In this document: one piece after another, positions 31,440 through 43,746 of the stretch | Numbering within the stretch: position 1 is the first letter of the stretch | Layout of the letters: each line of letters opens with the position of its first letter | Assembly: GCA_000750105.3 (NCBI GenBank) | Contig: JPHH03000038.1 | Coordinates: 62,001 to 126,000 of the forward strand | Direction: 5' to 3' | Origin: Tolypocladium sp. Sup5 PDA-1 | Taxonomy: Eukaryota > Ascomycota > Sordariomycetes > Hypocreales > Ophiocordycipitaceae | Length of the DNA: 64,000 nt | Program-made: the position numbers and the translations under genes | The notes under the pieces: generated by a model | What the model was told of the DNA's origin: nothing | The model's database searches: none | What the model saw: only the letters and a program-made list of their open reading frames with translations

Positions 31440-34155
31440 AGTACACTAAGGGCTAGATGCACTGCAGTGGGATTCCTTCAGCAACTTTACATACCAATAC
31501 GTCAACCTTGATGGAAGAGCCAGGGACAACGCAGGATCATGGGCACGCCAGGGTCGGCAGGCACTTCTGGCGCTGCGGGGAAAGAAACAGCGCGTGCCGC
31601 AGTCGTAAGATCTTTTTGTTTTCTAGCCGTGCAGAAGTGACACCAGACAACTCGTCTTGATCGGAAGCTCATCCGTCAACTCATACGGGACTCCAGTTGC
31701 ATACTGCCGCGCACATTTGACATCACATGCTCCCTGTTGCTCCTTGAACTGAGATCAAGTACACGGGTCGAGTTGACATACATGAAAGACGTAGGTGCAT
31801 GCGACTCGACGTCGTCGAGATTCTCCTGGGCTATCTCAAATTGAAGAAAGCAAATGTAGTGCTGCGTGGCGTTAATGACTATTACGCTGCTCCGTAACAT
31901 TAGGATACAGTGATTGCACCGGTACAACCTCGTCGTCGGAAATTTGAACCATACCTGTCGTGTTTAAATTCTCCGCGCAGAGTGTCGTCATGGTGTCGCG
32001 AAACTCGACGACGACCGGCACTGACTTGCGGTCTTGAGGCGGTGCAAAGAGCAAGATGTGTCGAATAACACAAGAAAGTACGATCTTCAGGGGATGCGAG
32101 GAGTGAGTGAGACTCTACATCGACATAGCCCACCGAGGATGTCCCTGGGGAGCCCTCCGCCAGGGGACAGCTGGATTCGACTTGAGTCATTCCAGAGTCG
32201 ACATAGTCGTCTTCTTGGAGAGTGTTCCGTCTGATACGTTTGGGTCTTTCGCCGGCTTCGTACTCAATCTCCTGCGGTGGCCCATTGCATCGGCAGACTT
32301 CAAAACAACACAGGCCGCACGTGGAAATAATTTAGCAGCTGCAGTCTGTAAGCAGCCGGATCAGGCCGAGATATTCGCCGCGAACCCCTCGCCCAGAGTG
32401 AAGAACTACGCTGTCGAAAATCTGCTCGAGGGCGCATTCAAACCACTAAATCTACGACGTGGTGGCGCCCGGGTTGATCAACACGACTCTCTCATGCTCG
32501 CGCCGGGCAAGCAATGGAGATACCTGCCAAGCTCCTCAATCATTACGCGGCTATTTCCACTTCTCGGACACTAGTACGAGCTTAGGCGGTGGCTTCGGGC
32601 TCGTACGTGTTCACGACCAAGTTGCCATGCAGCCTGACGGAGTCTGTTCTGGGCATGGCCGTCCAACTCTTCGAGGAATGCTTCCGAGACCGGTATCTAG
32701 TCTTTATTTTGCTGTCAACTGCACAGCGCCATGCGCCTAACACAAGATCATCTTGCATGGTAGGTAGACGTGTCAACCCCCCTAGTTTGTGGGCTTTATA
32801 CCGTCTCGAAGGAGTATCGAGCGATACAACGACACGCTGCCACACCAAGGAGCGGGCTACACGTTAATGCCAGACTGCGGAGGTCTTTCTGGCGAGTTTT
32901 ACCCTCTCCCATTCTCCTTCCGAGTCGCCAAGGGGGCCTTCTGCGTTGTGGAGCGTCTCAAACGGCCACTTGGTTTCAATAGACCGCATCAGATAGTCGG
33001 CGGTACGTTTCCAAACATCGTAGGTAGTCAGACTCACCTGGAAGGTGCGGCGGCCAGAGTGGCCGCGCACTTCCCGAGACTCGCGCCACGACTCATCACG
33101 GGGTCGTCTCCTGTGCAACGGAGTTGCTGTGCAAGCGATTCAAATAAGCGTTCGCATCCACCGTCGTCGCCTGTTGCATGTCAAAGTCAGACTTGACAGG
33201 AAAGGGAATGGGCGACGCGCTCCTGCTCGGCATTGACGAGTTACGCACTGAGGCGGGCGAATGGAAACCGCGTGAGCACGTGCGCCCATCTGGCCAGGCG
33301 CCGCAACAATAACGCGCTGTAACGCAAGTCGCAACCTGAGTACCCGTCAAGGGACCCCAGTACTGGAACAGCCGCTGTGGGCCCCAATACTGCGCCGGAG
33401 ACGCGGTCCGTACCGCGAAGTCCTCCACTCCAGGCTGATGGCTTCCCAGGCAGCCAGGGATGTGGAGCACACCGCTGCCATTTTTTCGAGCGGCCGTAAC
33501 AGCACCGAGGCATGCCCCGGGTTAGCTTGTGATGGGCAAGCACCCACGCCACTCCCGTCCGCAGGCCCGCTGCCGCTCCTGCGTCAGCGAGGCAAGGTCT
33601 TGGATCGCCACTCCGTTCAAGAGCAGAGAGTGGGTGGAGCCCGACGCGAACAACTTGTAGCCGCCGAGCATGGCAGCAAAGAGCTCTTCATTCGAGCCGT
33701 ATGCTTTGGCGCGGACGATGCCGATCTGCCGAGAGGCTGGATGGCCGAGATTTGAGGTCCTGGTAACCCCAACTCTGGACGAAAAGAAGGCCGGGAAGTA
33801 GGTGGCTGTCCCCGGGGCTTCGGTACGACGCTCAGCAGCCGTTGGTGACGTAGTTGACCTTCTACAATACTGTGTATTTACAGCAGGCCAATAAGGACAT
33901 ATGGGCTGCAAGCTTACGTTACTGTGGCTATATGTAGACCCTCGACAATGTATAAGATGTGTGGACCATCCCACTCCACGCAACACGCGTGGTATGGACC
34001 ACAAGTCTAGCCAAGGAAGCTGTCTCACGGCGCCTGAGAACAGGTGGCCGACGACGAGCCTGCAGAGACACTTGAACAATCTGGCCCACGAACTAAGTGT
34101 GAGCCCCATTGACTACCGGGATAAAACTTTCCAATATCGGTTTCGTCTACGCAAC
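31440..34155. other. region of unidentified gene relics
   Basis: No intact gene is supported. Protein-like traces include, minus strand: QDRKSVPVVVEFRDTMTT and ISDDEVVPVQSLYPNV (about 31895-32040), SLTTYDVWKRTADYLMRS and ETKWPFETLHNAEGPLGD (about 32870-33040), and KAYGSNEELFAAMLGGYKLF with SGSTHSLLLNGVAIQDL (about 33590-33720). Plus strand: AANPSPRVKNYAVENLLEG (about 32375-32430). Frames change and stop often between them. I cannot assign families; they may come from two or three former genes. Confidence 0.35.
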
Positions 34156-34233
34156 AGACGCGTCTTGATTGTGGGTTGGCTGGGCTGAGCGCCAACGACG
34201 AGCGACATCACGGGAGCAGAACATGCGGGGAGC

Positions 34234-34975
34234 TTGGCCTTTGGCCTGGATGCCCCAGCTCAGCTGCCATATCAAGAGGAAGCCCCTCAGAAGACACCGG
34301 CCAAGAAGATGCCGCAGCAGCAAACACCCAATAGCATTCAGCAGCATATGCTTGACGTCTTCGACGACACCAACGACGCCGACCTCGAAGACGCCTTTGA
34401 CGCTTTCGAGGCGCGCTCATTTCCGGAAAGGAAGCCATCAACACCGCACCGTCCACGGCAACCCAGCACTCGACAACCAAGAGCCGCAAATGCGACATCG
34501 ACATCAGTGCAGCGGCATCATCAGCTGTAGCTGCTGCCACCGCAGCCGCACAGCCCACCCCCCTCCCCAAGGACCGGCATAAGACCCAGGCGCCTCCCCG
34601 ACTCACCACCCTCCGCTCCGTCCCACACTTGCCCTGCCCGCAAAACTGGTCCGTCAACGTCCTTGCCATTGTCGCACCCCTCAACCCCGTAGAATCGTCC
34701 AACCTGCCGCTCTACCAACAGCGCACGGCGCCTCGCCACGACAGCCAAGCAGGTGCGCTTGGCGGTGTTCCTGGACTCGCAGGGGTTTACTCCCAAGGTG
34801 GGGATCGCGGTGTTGCTCACGGGAATCAAGAATCACAGGTTCGATGGGGGCAGTCTGAAAAGTATGCTAGGGATAGGAGGAATGGCGGAAAGAGGTGGTG
34901 GTTTGAGGAGTTGTAGGAGTTGGTGTGGTCTAATGTTAGGGAGATTAAGGACTGGTGGGCGTAGATAGAGGCTGC
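34234..34975 (+). pseudogene. relic of a Pro-rich protein with OB-fold-like domain
   Basis: Begins with a disordered segment (SIQQHMLDVFDDTNDADLED). After a frame change near 34500 it reads LTTLRSVPHLPCPQNWSVNV then LAIVAPLNPVESSNLPLYQQ. A second shift near 34730 leads to VRLAVFLDSQGFTPKVGIAV then LLTGIKNHRFDGGSLK. A third near 34860 gives WWFEEL, followed in the same frame by TAG, ELVWSNVREIKDWWA and another TAG. The alternation of beta strands with V-G-x-V-L-L-x-G and a terminal WWFE resembles single-stranded nucleic-acid-binding OB-fold proteins; this reading is tentative. At least two frameshifts and two stops show that it is dead. Confidence 0.5.
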
Positions 34976-35392
34976 TACAGCGGAGGACTTTGGCGACTTG
35001 GAAGGATCTCAAAGTAGTGTTTTTGCTCTTGAAGTCGTTGACGATATGCTTGAATCGAGGAGTCAGCAGGCTTGTCTCGCGGTGGCCCGTCGTCCGGATC
35101 AAATTTTGTTCGAAAGCCTGTATCCGAAGGATGAGTGGAACTGATGACGAGCGACCGAACATAGCCGCGAAGGGTTTGGATGCTCGGAAGTCCGGACCAG
35201 ATTGTCCAAACTGCTCCTTTGCAGCATGATGAAGCTTTTTTCGAAGTGTACTCGCGCAAATTTGTCGAAGCATCTTTCTTTGGTCGCGCTGCATGTTAAA
35301 CGGAAGTTGAATGCCGAGACTAACTCAGCGTCATGGAGAGCTTCATATATTTCGCAAAGAAGCTCTGGTGGGAGGTTCAATATTTTGGCCAT
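34975..35392 (-). pseudogene. F-box protein relic
   Basis: From ATG at 35392: MAKILNLPPELLCEIYEAL is an F-box start (L-P-x-E-L-L-x-x-I), followed by FRLTCSATKERCFDKFARVH. This matches the usual fungal layout in which the F-box is followed by a short 'HF-x-x-x-x' segment. The frame shifts near 35175; in the next frame GYVRSLVISSTHPS and SIQAYRQRLQEQKHYFEIL continue the typical pattern (YVRSL-x-I), ending near 34975. F-box proteins recruit substrates to SCF ubiquitin ligases. A one-base indel plus the short remaining length indicate a truncated pseudogene. Confidence 0.6.
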
Positions 35393-35399
35393 AACGTGC

Positions 35400-37670
35400 A
35401 GTTGGTGGTTCAATGATGATTGCGTGGAACAAGAATAAGAACACAGCTGACTTGGTCGTCGGTAGCTGGAAGCAAGTTTGGGTGGGAGCCAGGGAGCGTC
35501 GCCGCGGGCGAAGGGCGACACAAGGGCATGGTACTTCCAGCTTGCTGCTTGGATCCGCCCGCATACAAAGGGGTAAACGGTAGATCTCAATACTGACCGC
35601 AAAGAATGCCGCCAGCTCATCGTCATCCCCGTATTCCCAAGAAGGATGGCATCCATGGTGAAATTCGTCAGGTAAAGGCGCGGCAACGGAGGCACGTTGA
35701 AGCCAAACACGTGCTAGGTACATGCTGCCCCGCCCAAAATGCTTTGGACTGTTCCAGCCCCGGTGGGCCCCTGTATTTATCCCCTTCTGCCTCAGTTGAG
35801 CAGGGGTCGTGCTTCGTAGCGCGAGGTCCTCCACTACTCGGTTACGAGTTCCGAGGCTGCTGGGGATGTTGATCTCCACCGTTGCCGTTCTCCGGGTACG
35901 GGTACCATTGCTGGCGGCCTCCTGGCAGAGGGTATCCAACCAGGATACACCTTTGCCTGCCGCGGCTGCATGTGCAAAGACTACCCGCAAGCACCACTCG
36001 ATCCGTCCGGTAGTGGTGCCTACATCACGCAATCTCACTCGGTAGTAAATTGTAACCATAGACAGATCCACGGTACCGAAGCTCTGCCGGCGAGCGCTAC
36101 CGTGCCGTTTGCGTGCATCCACTCATGTCCCGAGCGACGCCATTTCTCAAACCATAGTACTTCGTACGTATCGCGGGTTATCCACAACGACCACGAGACG
36201 CGCCGCAATCCGGTAGGTAGCCGGCCCCACATCGGGGGACAGCGCTCCAGTTCCTCAACCACCTCCGGCTCGGCGCCCGGCATGTCCGACTAGAAACACG
36301 TCTAGCTTTTGTGAACTCTTTTACTTGCGGGCGGAAGTGTCTTTGCTCCCTCAACAGGAAGTGAATCAACTCGTAGGCGCCCTGATAAGGTCGCTGGCAG
36401 AGTTGCGGGGGTCAGGGATCCAATGTACCTGCGTGGCTCCGTGGGATGCGGGCGGGCTTGAAGTCCGAGGAAACACTCCTGGGAGCTATCGGAAGGCTTG
36501 CCCAAGTGGCGGCTGCTAGGAGGCAAACGGCGATGTCCTTGATTGACGGCTTGGCGAGGTCAATGGCGGATTTGAGGCCTGCGAGAGCGAAAACCGGTTG
36601 AGGATCGTGCATAAGTCTAATCTATAGGGCAGCGACAAGCCGTTGCGTCGTACGGACCGGGCATTGAGGCGCCTCCGCGTGGCCACCGCGTCAGCGTGGT
36701 GCTTGCTTTGCGGGTTGTGTTGACACGGCCAATAGCTCCACATTAGGGCTCTTGCAGCAGCGCCCAGACATTTTGAACACGGCGAGCAGGTTGATAGAGT
36801 CGCTCGTGGTGAGGACCATATCCACGCCGTGGCTGAAGCACCGACGGATCCTTCGCTCGATATCAGACCCATCTCGGTCCTCATACTGGGAACGGAGAAA
36901 ACGTGGCTGGGGTTGAGGTAGCGCTTTCAGTGCTCCGTCCGAAGGTACCGCCCTTGCTGGTGCGTGCAGGCGCGCAGGCGCGCTGGGTCGACGAGCGGGT
37001 AACTTGGGACGAAGTGGTGCAGAGTGAACACGGGTGTAGATAGCGAGCTCGCCGGCGGCGCCGACGGGACCAACTTCTTGAGTTCCTCAGGGTTGACGAT
37101 CAGGAAGCGGCACATGAGGGCACGCGAGTACTTCTCCCCCATTGATTGTCCTGGACAAGTAAAAGCTAGAGACCCTTCGGCGGCCACAGTACAAGACAGC
37201 TCTACTATACGGCAAGGGAAACACTAGCAGAACTGTTTTTATTGCAATAAAATGAGAGTAAGCGCTTGTAAGCAGCGGGAAGCAGACAATTCAACTGAGC
37301 CGAGGTGCCGCGCAGAGTCTGCATCGCCTTGCGTGGTGGCATCCCGGGGAGAGCTTCTTTAGTTATGTTGAGTCGCGGGCATCAGCTACACCTCGTTCTC
37401 TTCAAGCTAAAGTCTTGCGTAGATTCACTGGAGAGTCACTACCTTCCGTCCGTCGCGTTTTGCCTTCATATTAGCCACATTCAAAGTTCACTTATACTAC
37501 ATCGATACACTTACGTCGGCTCCAGGTCCTTCCTTGATAAGTGCAAGTTCCTCCACTTCGTCTTGGCAAACTTGCAACCCGGTCGAGTGCAAGTCGGGTC
37601 CTAATAGCAGTGGTGGCTGAGATGGCAATGATAGTTATTACATTCAGGCCCGTGATAGCACATGCTCGTG
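35400..37670. other. no supported gene; scattered coding traces
   Basis: Plus-strand trace at about 35940-36290 (YTFACRGCMCKDYPQAPLD ... GAYITQSHSVVNC) and minus-strand trace at about 36990-37187 (GEKYSRALMCRFLIVNPEEL). Both frames are open for 80-115 codons, but no family is recognised and no introns extend them. The remainder shows nothing notable. Confidence 0.3.
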
Positions 37671-37789
37671 CGCGCCTGGAATCGATGGACGGCGACCTCG
37701 TCGGCAGTCAGCGCCAGTTCATGCTGCTTCTGCATCGATAGAAAGGAAGAAACTAACGTTGTATTTTAGAATCGGCGATCTCCTTGCCA

Positions 37790-38458
37790 CGGCCCACGTT
37801 TGACAAAGTCAAACTCGGCGCGGCTGCTTGTGAAATGCTCTGCAAATGTATACATGTCGTCGTTGTCGTTTATCACGCTAGATAGGCATTAGGCGTTTCC
37901 GAGGCCCTTGACATTCGCAAAGACACGGGCCACTATGGGTATGTCTTCGTTGTTAAGAGGGGTGCCTCTGAGAGGATCCCGGACTTGCTGCTTGATGTTC
38001 TGCGCGGCCTCGACGGCGCCCGAGACGGGAACCCGAAGAAGGCTATCGCGAAATTTAGCCCCGTCGCCGTCGACGAGTATTGCAACGTAGGCGTCTCTAT
38101 TGTGCAAAGGTATCAGATGATGATAAACCGAATAGCTGGATAATGAATCTAGACGTACCAGTGGATATTCACTATGGTGTAGCTCTCCTTGAAGACTAAG
38201 GGCCTCTGACTGATAGTGCATACGAGACCTTTTCTGGTCCTCAAAGTCCAGCTTGAGCCGGCTAATTTGAACCTCATTAAAGGAGAGTCTGTGGAGCAGC
38301 TGCTGCACGGCATATGGTCAATCGCTGCCGCTACTCATCGTGCGGTACCGCAAAGTTACCTGAATAAATTCATTTCTTTCTCTATCTAGCTCAGACTAGT
38401 AGCCAAATCGGGCCTATAGTTCAGGAGCCGGTACAGATAGTAAATCATTGTTGGCCAT
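37790..38458 (-). pseudogene. CCCH zinc-finger/DUF7923-type gene relic with nonsense mutations
   Basis: ATG at 38458. Exon 1 (38458-38360) has two in-frame TAG codons (codons 15 and 21; 38416-38414 and 38398-38396), each one C-to-T step from CAG. An intact intron (38359-38303; GTAACT...GTGCAG) leads to QLLHRLSFNEVQISRLKLDF and SRMHYQSEALSLQGELHH. A second intron-like segment starts with GTACGT at about 38158. Then come YVAILVDGDGAKFRDSLL and EDIPIVARVFANVKGLG, followed by a short segment (YTFAEHFTSSRAEFDFV) and, after a frame slip, GRGKEIADSKI. The 'ILVDGDG' and 'RVFANVKGLG' blocks are characteristic of the fungal CCCH proteins carrying DUF7923 (NYN-like). The C-terminal CCCH fingers are absent. 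Confidence 0.68.
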
Positions 38459-38994
38459 GATGTTAATCTGAACGTATGCGATGAAGGGCGAAGGATGAGG
38501 GGACGACGAGGGGTTGCCGAATTACATAATGGATTTGTTGGGCTAAAACAAACGAGCCACTAATACGAAGTGCATGGGCCAACCCGGGCCGCCGGCTGTC
38601 GCCGTTGACGAAGCTGCCCCCCAGAAGTCCTCTTGAGTCGCTGTTGCGTGACCAAACTGGACAGTTCTTTTACCTGCATCACAGCCAGCAAAAGTGCGGG
38701 GCCTTTTCCGCTTGCACGCCCTAGGACCTCCACACGTACAGACCCGGTTGCCTTGCGGGTACATTTCAGTACGCGCCCGGCGTGGAGAGAGGGAGTTCTG
38801 TACTATCCTGAGCCCCTCGATGATGGATCTCCCGCAGCTCCATATATGATGCTCCTTGGCACCCACAGTTCCTGGATGACATGCTTCTCTCATCCCATAG
38901 CAGCATAAACCTCTAAGAGGCCACTCTTATATCTCATGCTTTTTTGGGCCCGATATTGAGAGACTGCCGCGAAGCCGTCGGACAACTTATAACC

Positions 38995-40165
38995 ATGTTC
39001 ACGATGACAACAGCTGCCCCTCAGATTACAGAGCAAGCCACCCCTTCGTTGCCAACAGACGAGTTGCCAACAGACGACTTCAAAGTCGACGACAATGTCC
39101 TGGCCAGATTCCCAGAAGGAACAGAGGTTCTGTCAGCTGCGCGCGTCGGCACATCAGCCTGGACGGCCACCGCTAAGCTTCACCTCCGGCTGCCCGGCGG
39201 CCTGGAGGAACGATACTTCCTCAAGTGCGCCCCCAACGACCATGGCCGCGTTCTCCTCGAGGGCGAGTTCAATTCCATGTCGGAATTATACAAATGGGCC
39301 CCGTATCTCGTTCCCAAACCGCACTCATGCGGCAAACTTGCCCAAGAAGATCCCGACACGTACTTTTTTCTTTCAGAGTACGTCGAAATGACCAACAGAA
39401 TGCCGGATCCGAACCAGCTCTGCAAAAAGCTTGCGCGCCTCCACAAAGAGAGTCAGTCTCCCAACGGCATGTTCGGATTTCACGCCACTACTTGCCAGGG
39501 CCGTTCTCCACAGAATGTCACGTGGGAGAAGAGCTGGACCACTTTCTTCGCGAACCTCTTGCAGCATGTCACCACCATGGACTTTGAACTCAACGGGTAA
39601 TGGAAAGCTCTCGACACGGTGGAGAAGCGACTCATTTCTCATGTGATTCCGCGGTTGCTTGGCGCCTTGGAAAAAGACGGCCGCACGGTGAAGCCCAGTC
39701 TCATCCACGCCGACCTTTGGGAGGGCAACTCTGGCATATCCCTGGAGAATGGCGGCATCTACATCTTCGATGCGGCGGCATTTTACGCCCACAACGAGAT
39801 GGAGACGGGCGACTGGCGATGCTACTATAACAAGATCAGCAACAAGGTCTACACGAGGACTTACCGTCGGTATTGCAGCCCAAGCGAGCCGGAAGCCGAA
39901 TGGGGTGACCGGAATCGCCTATACAGCATATATTTCAACGTTATTTACTCTGCCAATCACCTGAGCCAAGGCACGGCAGTTCGTCAATTGTAAGTTGCGG
40001 CATCAATCACTGACAGGATCTTTTCTAAGCAGAATAAGGGCATTCAATGACATGTACTATCTCATTGACAAGTTTGCACCATTCCCGGACGGTACCGGGC
40101 CCCTGAGGCTAGTCGACGCAGAGTTGCAAACCTTGTCTTCGGAACGTAACCACACGGTTTCTTGA
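38995..40165 (+). pseudogene. fructosamine/ketosamine-3-kinase with a single premature stop
   Basis: ATG at 38995 (MFTMTTAAP). Exons 38995-39989 and 40033-40165 are joined by a 43-nt intron (GTAAGT, CACTGAC, AAGCAG), giving 376 codons with one internal TAA at 39598-39600 (codon 202). The frame is uninterrupted on both sides. APH-like kinase signatures are all present: ERYFLKCAPNDHGRVLLEGE (ATP-binding region), SEYVEM, LIHADLWEGNSG (catalytic loop, H-x-D-L-W-x-G-N) and YIFDAAAFYAHNEME (metal-binding Asp). Family members phosphorylate sugar adducts on proteins or free amino compounds, starting deglycation. The TAA sits in the helical insert before the catalytic loop, so the truncated product would lack activity. 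It may be a very recent pseudogene, a sequencing error, or a site of readthrough. Confidence 0.82.
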
Positions 40166-40379
40166 AACGGAAAGTATGGCCTACGCTGATCGATCTCGTC
40201 TCTGCAGGCGTGTTAGGTAGCGACGCATATACGAGGAGCATTCCGATACTAGGATATTTAGAGTTTTGGATTATAAACTTCATGTTACACGAATGATTTG
40301 ATGATTTGATCGCCTCTGGTTACTCGGACGTCATCATCATCCTAGAGCGGCCCCGCGCCAAAACGTACGATACCACCTT

Positions 40380-41160
40380 TGAGAAATTCGTTCAGGCCTC
40401 CGACACTTTTCATCATTGGATGCCCTGATTCGACTCGCCACCAGAGGCGCTCGGAGCATCCGTATCGTGACGGCGCTCGATGCCTTCTCGTTCCCAGAAG
40501 ATAAGAGCTGCACCGACTTCGACCAAGAGTGCCATCGAATCCTGGCGTAGATTATTCGGATCAAAAAGCCAAAGGTTGTGGTTCGATGCCATCGGGACTC
40601 CTACAAAGATGTGTGGATGAAACGACTCGAGTTGCCAGGCGAGGAGTACCGGCTAGAGAGGAGGATTACGGACATGGACGACGGCCATAACACGACCGTC
40701 TACCAGTCGATCCATATGTCCTGTGCGTTCCAGAACGCCAATTAGAGACCGGAATTCTGGGCACTATTGATTCACCACTTCATCGCCGTCTTTAGCGAGC
40801 TGAAGGGGCACGGTGAGCTGCCAGCATGCTCGGAAGAGCTACGTCTGCTCTGCAGCATCAAAGGAAATCGGATCGGAATGCCATTCCATACAGCGTACAT
40901 GGCAGCGCGCCACGAGCGGCGCACTGTCTGAGCGTACAATGACCAGAACAAGTCATACCCGGTTCAGATAATGGAATTGGAGCGACTCGAGCAGATAGAG
41001 GACCGCGCGCGCGCCTTCAGCAACATGTACGGGTGGTTGAGGTGCCTGGCACAGGGTGACTGCAACCCGGTGCCCTTGCACTCGGACGGACCCAATTTGT
41101 CAACTGGAAGGAGTTCTTTGGGAAGGACCCTTTATTCGAGCAAGTTAACTGGCTCTTGAG
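40380..41160 (+). pseudogene. unidentified gene relic with C-to-T-type stops
   Basis: One plus-strand frame reads SIRIVTALDAFSFPEDK, TDFDQECHRILA, TAG, IIRIKKPKVVVRCHRDSYKD, LELPGEEYRLERRITDMDDG, FQNAN, TAG, RPEFWALLIHHFIAVFSELK, EELRLLCSIKG and MPFHTAYMAARHERRTV, TGA; a further stretch (about 40971-41040) has LEQIEDRARAFSNMYGWLRC. It is colinear and in one frame apart from the stops, two of which are TAG. The family is not certain; the beta-strand/Asp pattern is vaguely like uracil-DNA-glycosylase-fold proteins, which I would not rely on. Confidence 0.5.
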
Positions 41161-41749
41161 AGCCAGGGGCATGGAACAAGCCGGACGGATCGCACCAAAG
41201 TCGAATACGGACGACGTCCATGCGCCATTCTCGCTGTCAGCCAGAGTGGCGAAGTTGAAGTCGCGAGTACTCAATCTACCCGAGGGAACCCTGGGCATGT
41301 GGGCGACTGCGTGATTCTCGCATCACGGAGCTTGCCGAATCACTTCATGTCGCATCGGCCCTTGCATACCATGGGGAGTTCATGAGAGGATTCGATGAAG
41401 ACGGGTACGTGTTATGTGACGGCAACAATGGACTGAGGATGGACGTTGCATTCTGCCAGCGATGCCTCGTGGAATTGGAAGTATTGCTTGCATGGCGGGT
41501 CGTGACGGCCACAGGGAGGAATGAGGAGCCTAAGAGAAGCATCGTCGTAAGGGGTGCCCGGATGCGTTACAAGCCAATTAAGTGAAAGGTATCGTGGATG
41601 GCCGCGGCCGAGTACGGGATAATATTTGGGACAAGACTAAAATCGTAATGTTTAACGTGATGTGGTCCTACTTGTGCGCCTGCCATAGCGACTCAATTGA
41701 CGTCTGAACCATCTAAACCTCCGGGGGATAAAAAAATTCCTGAGTCTCG
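41161..41749. other. no supported gene
   Basis: A plus-strand trace (about 41380-41470: GFDEDGYVLCDGNNGLRMDV) may be the end of the preceding relic. Nothing else is recognised. Confidence 0.3.
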
Positions 41750-42001
41750 CCTCTTTCCCGCCCTTGCCGGTCCATTTTGTCTCGTGACCCTCCGGGCGGC
41801 CTGGCGAGAGACTTCCTCCTCCGCATCCCCAATTTGCGCCTGTGTCAGGACGTAACCGCGGTGGAGTAGTACTTCACCCACATGCTTAGAGCTCGTGTAG
41901 AGGAACGTTGGCCACACAACCCTGGCCAACCCTTCATCTACCAGTGGTCTCTGGCTAGTTAAATCCTGATTCTACAGGCGCCGCTGATTCTTATGTGGCG
42001 G
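41750..42001 (-). repeat. 252-bp direct repeat, copy 1
   Basis: Aligns without gaps to 52370-52621 in the same orientation. Long identical blocks include TCCCCAATTTGCGCCTG, TCAGGACGTAACC, AGAGCTCGTGTAGAGGAACG and TGGCCACACAACCCTGGCCA. Read on the minus strand both copies encode the same peptide pattern: PPHKNQRR, a stop, TSQRPL, GLARVVWPTFLYTSS, GYVLTQAQIGD and a basic Arg/Ala-rich tail. Conserved coding with a shared interrupting stop region suggests two decayed copies of one gene end or element end. No transposase is recognised. Confidence 0.8.
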
Positions 42002-42009
42002 TGATGGTG

Positions 42010-43740
42010 AGGGGGAGGGCTTCGGGTTGTTCCTCAAGAAAGGTGAAGGAGAAACTGGGCTTTACCTTTTCCTCCAGCCTCTGTGCTAGCGCCCAATTGC
42101 TGCACATCTTATCAGAGACAGCTTGAGGCGGGATTCGAACGCTTCTCGGAGCTCACGTGGGATCAAACTGCCCATGACAACTACATCGTCCGCGACGGCC
42201 TTCTTGACGCTTACGTCTCTACGCTGTTCCTGTCTCTCCGGTAGAGCTTTGAGCAGAACAGCATGGACATAGGCTTCATGGAGGGGGCCCTGATTTCCCA
42301 ACCACTCAGGGCTCTTAGTTCATTGTCTCGGGCGATGTATGTCGGTCTCCAGACGTGTTCAGCAAGCGCTCTGCCATAGATGAGTCCGGCAGCAAATCTC
42401 GTTCTTCTGGCAGCGGCGAGTTGGAGGACCGTAGAGGGATTGCACGCTGGACCGATGGTTGATTTCTGACGTTTTCCCACATCATAGAGTCAGCAAGGCG
42501 ATCATCGTCGACATTCCGGCTGAAGGACTCTCCCATGGACTTGTAGGCGTCGTTGAATATGGCACCCAGTCCGTCGCAGCTGGGCAGCCTACTGTACAAA
42601 GCGTGTCTCGTGTTCTTCGACAACTCGCACTTTTCGCCGTGCACCGTACTCAACTACTTCGCTTGTGAGACCTTTACACAACGTAACGGTTGCTCAAACC
42701 GGCGGAGTCTGTTTCGAAGATGTACCCGGCACAGCTTGGCCTGTACCGCATAACAATGATAGTAATGCTGCTCTTCCGTCTCCTGGGCAGCGGAGCGTAG
42801 GTAGTATCTGCTTCCCTCACCGCCCAGCATAATTGCTTGAGCTCTCTGAAGAGCCGACTTGTTCAAGAGCTGGCACTGTTTTGCTCACAGAGCTGCTCTG
42901 TATGAATACCAGAGGAGTGAAAGATTGCCAAGCTGTTGGAGAGCATTCTAGTAAGGCTTTACGTGCGCTCACTTTTTTTGCGTGTCTCGCACAGCTCTTA
43001 AACCATGAAAGACATAGTTGCCGAGTCATGTTGGGAGTCCTGAGAGTTTACAAAAAGGCAATTGTCATTCAGAAAAGCGACCACAAGTCTATATTATGAG
43101 AGCGTGGCTCTTGACTGGTCGCTGAAAAGGTAAAGACGGTGACCGCCCAGGTCGGCCGAGCTTAAACTCTATTCTTGTAAAGAGAACTCCATACAACGAT
43201 AAGGACTTACTTGATGCCTTCACTGAAACTTTCCTCGGGTGCGCAGGAGTCCACCTCCTCGATGTTTTCCACACCAAGTGCCGAATTGCACCCCTCGTTC
43301 GAACTATTATATCGCAGTATTGCACTTAGGCGACCGCTTCAATGACATCGAACTTGATCCATCCTTAGGCACGGATGACATCAAAGCCAAGATCCTGAAG
43401 ATGCCTGATTAGAACATGTCGAGCCGGTTACCGGGATAGGCTCTTCAGGTGAAGAGGTGACGTTCAAGGACCGTAGAGGTCCTGGCGTCGTGAACGCCCC
43501 GGAGTTCCCTTTTGTAGAATCACCAGCGTCCCCTTAGCCATCACCCGCGACGGCTCGCAGTGAAAAGTGGGGTTGCGCTCTATTTTCCAGTGACTGGCTG
43601 TATTAAAGAACACATCGCTGCTTTGCAAAGAGAGCTGCGTGCGGGCGATAGACCTCGAATGCGTAAGGGAGCGTTGTTGCACCCACAAAGGTAACTTTGG
43701 GGCATTTACGAAAAGGACCTATAGAGTTCAACGTAAGTAG
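42010..43740. other. region of unidentified relics
   Basis: A minus-strand segment at about 42100-42440 reads MAERLLNT..WRPTYIARDN then ELRALSGWEIRAPSMK (about 42290-42390) and, after a frame change, AYVHAVLLKALPERQEQRRD with IPRELREAFESRLKLSLI (about 42110-42270). It looks like one former protein, family unknown. A plus-strand trace at about 43190-43320 has NDKDLLDAFTETFLGCAG. No intact gene is supported. Confidence 0.35.
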
Positions 43741-43746
43741 ATCGCA

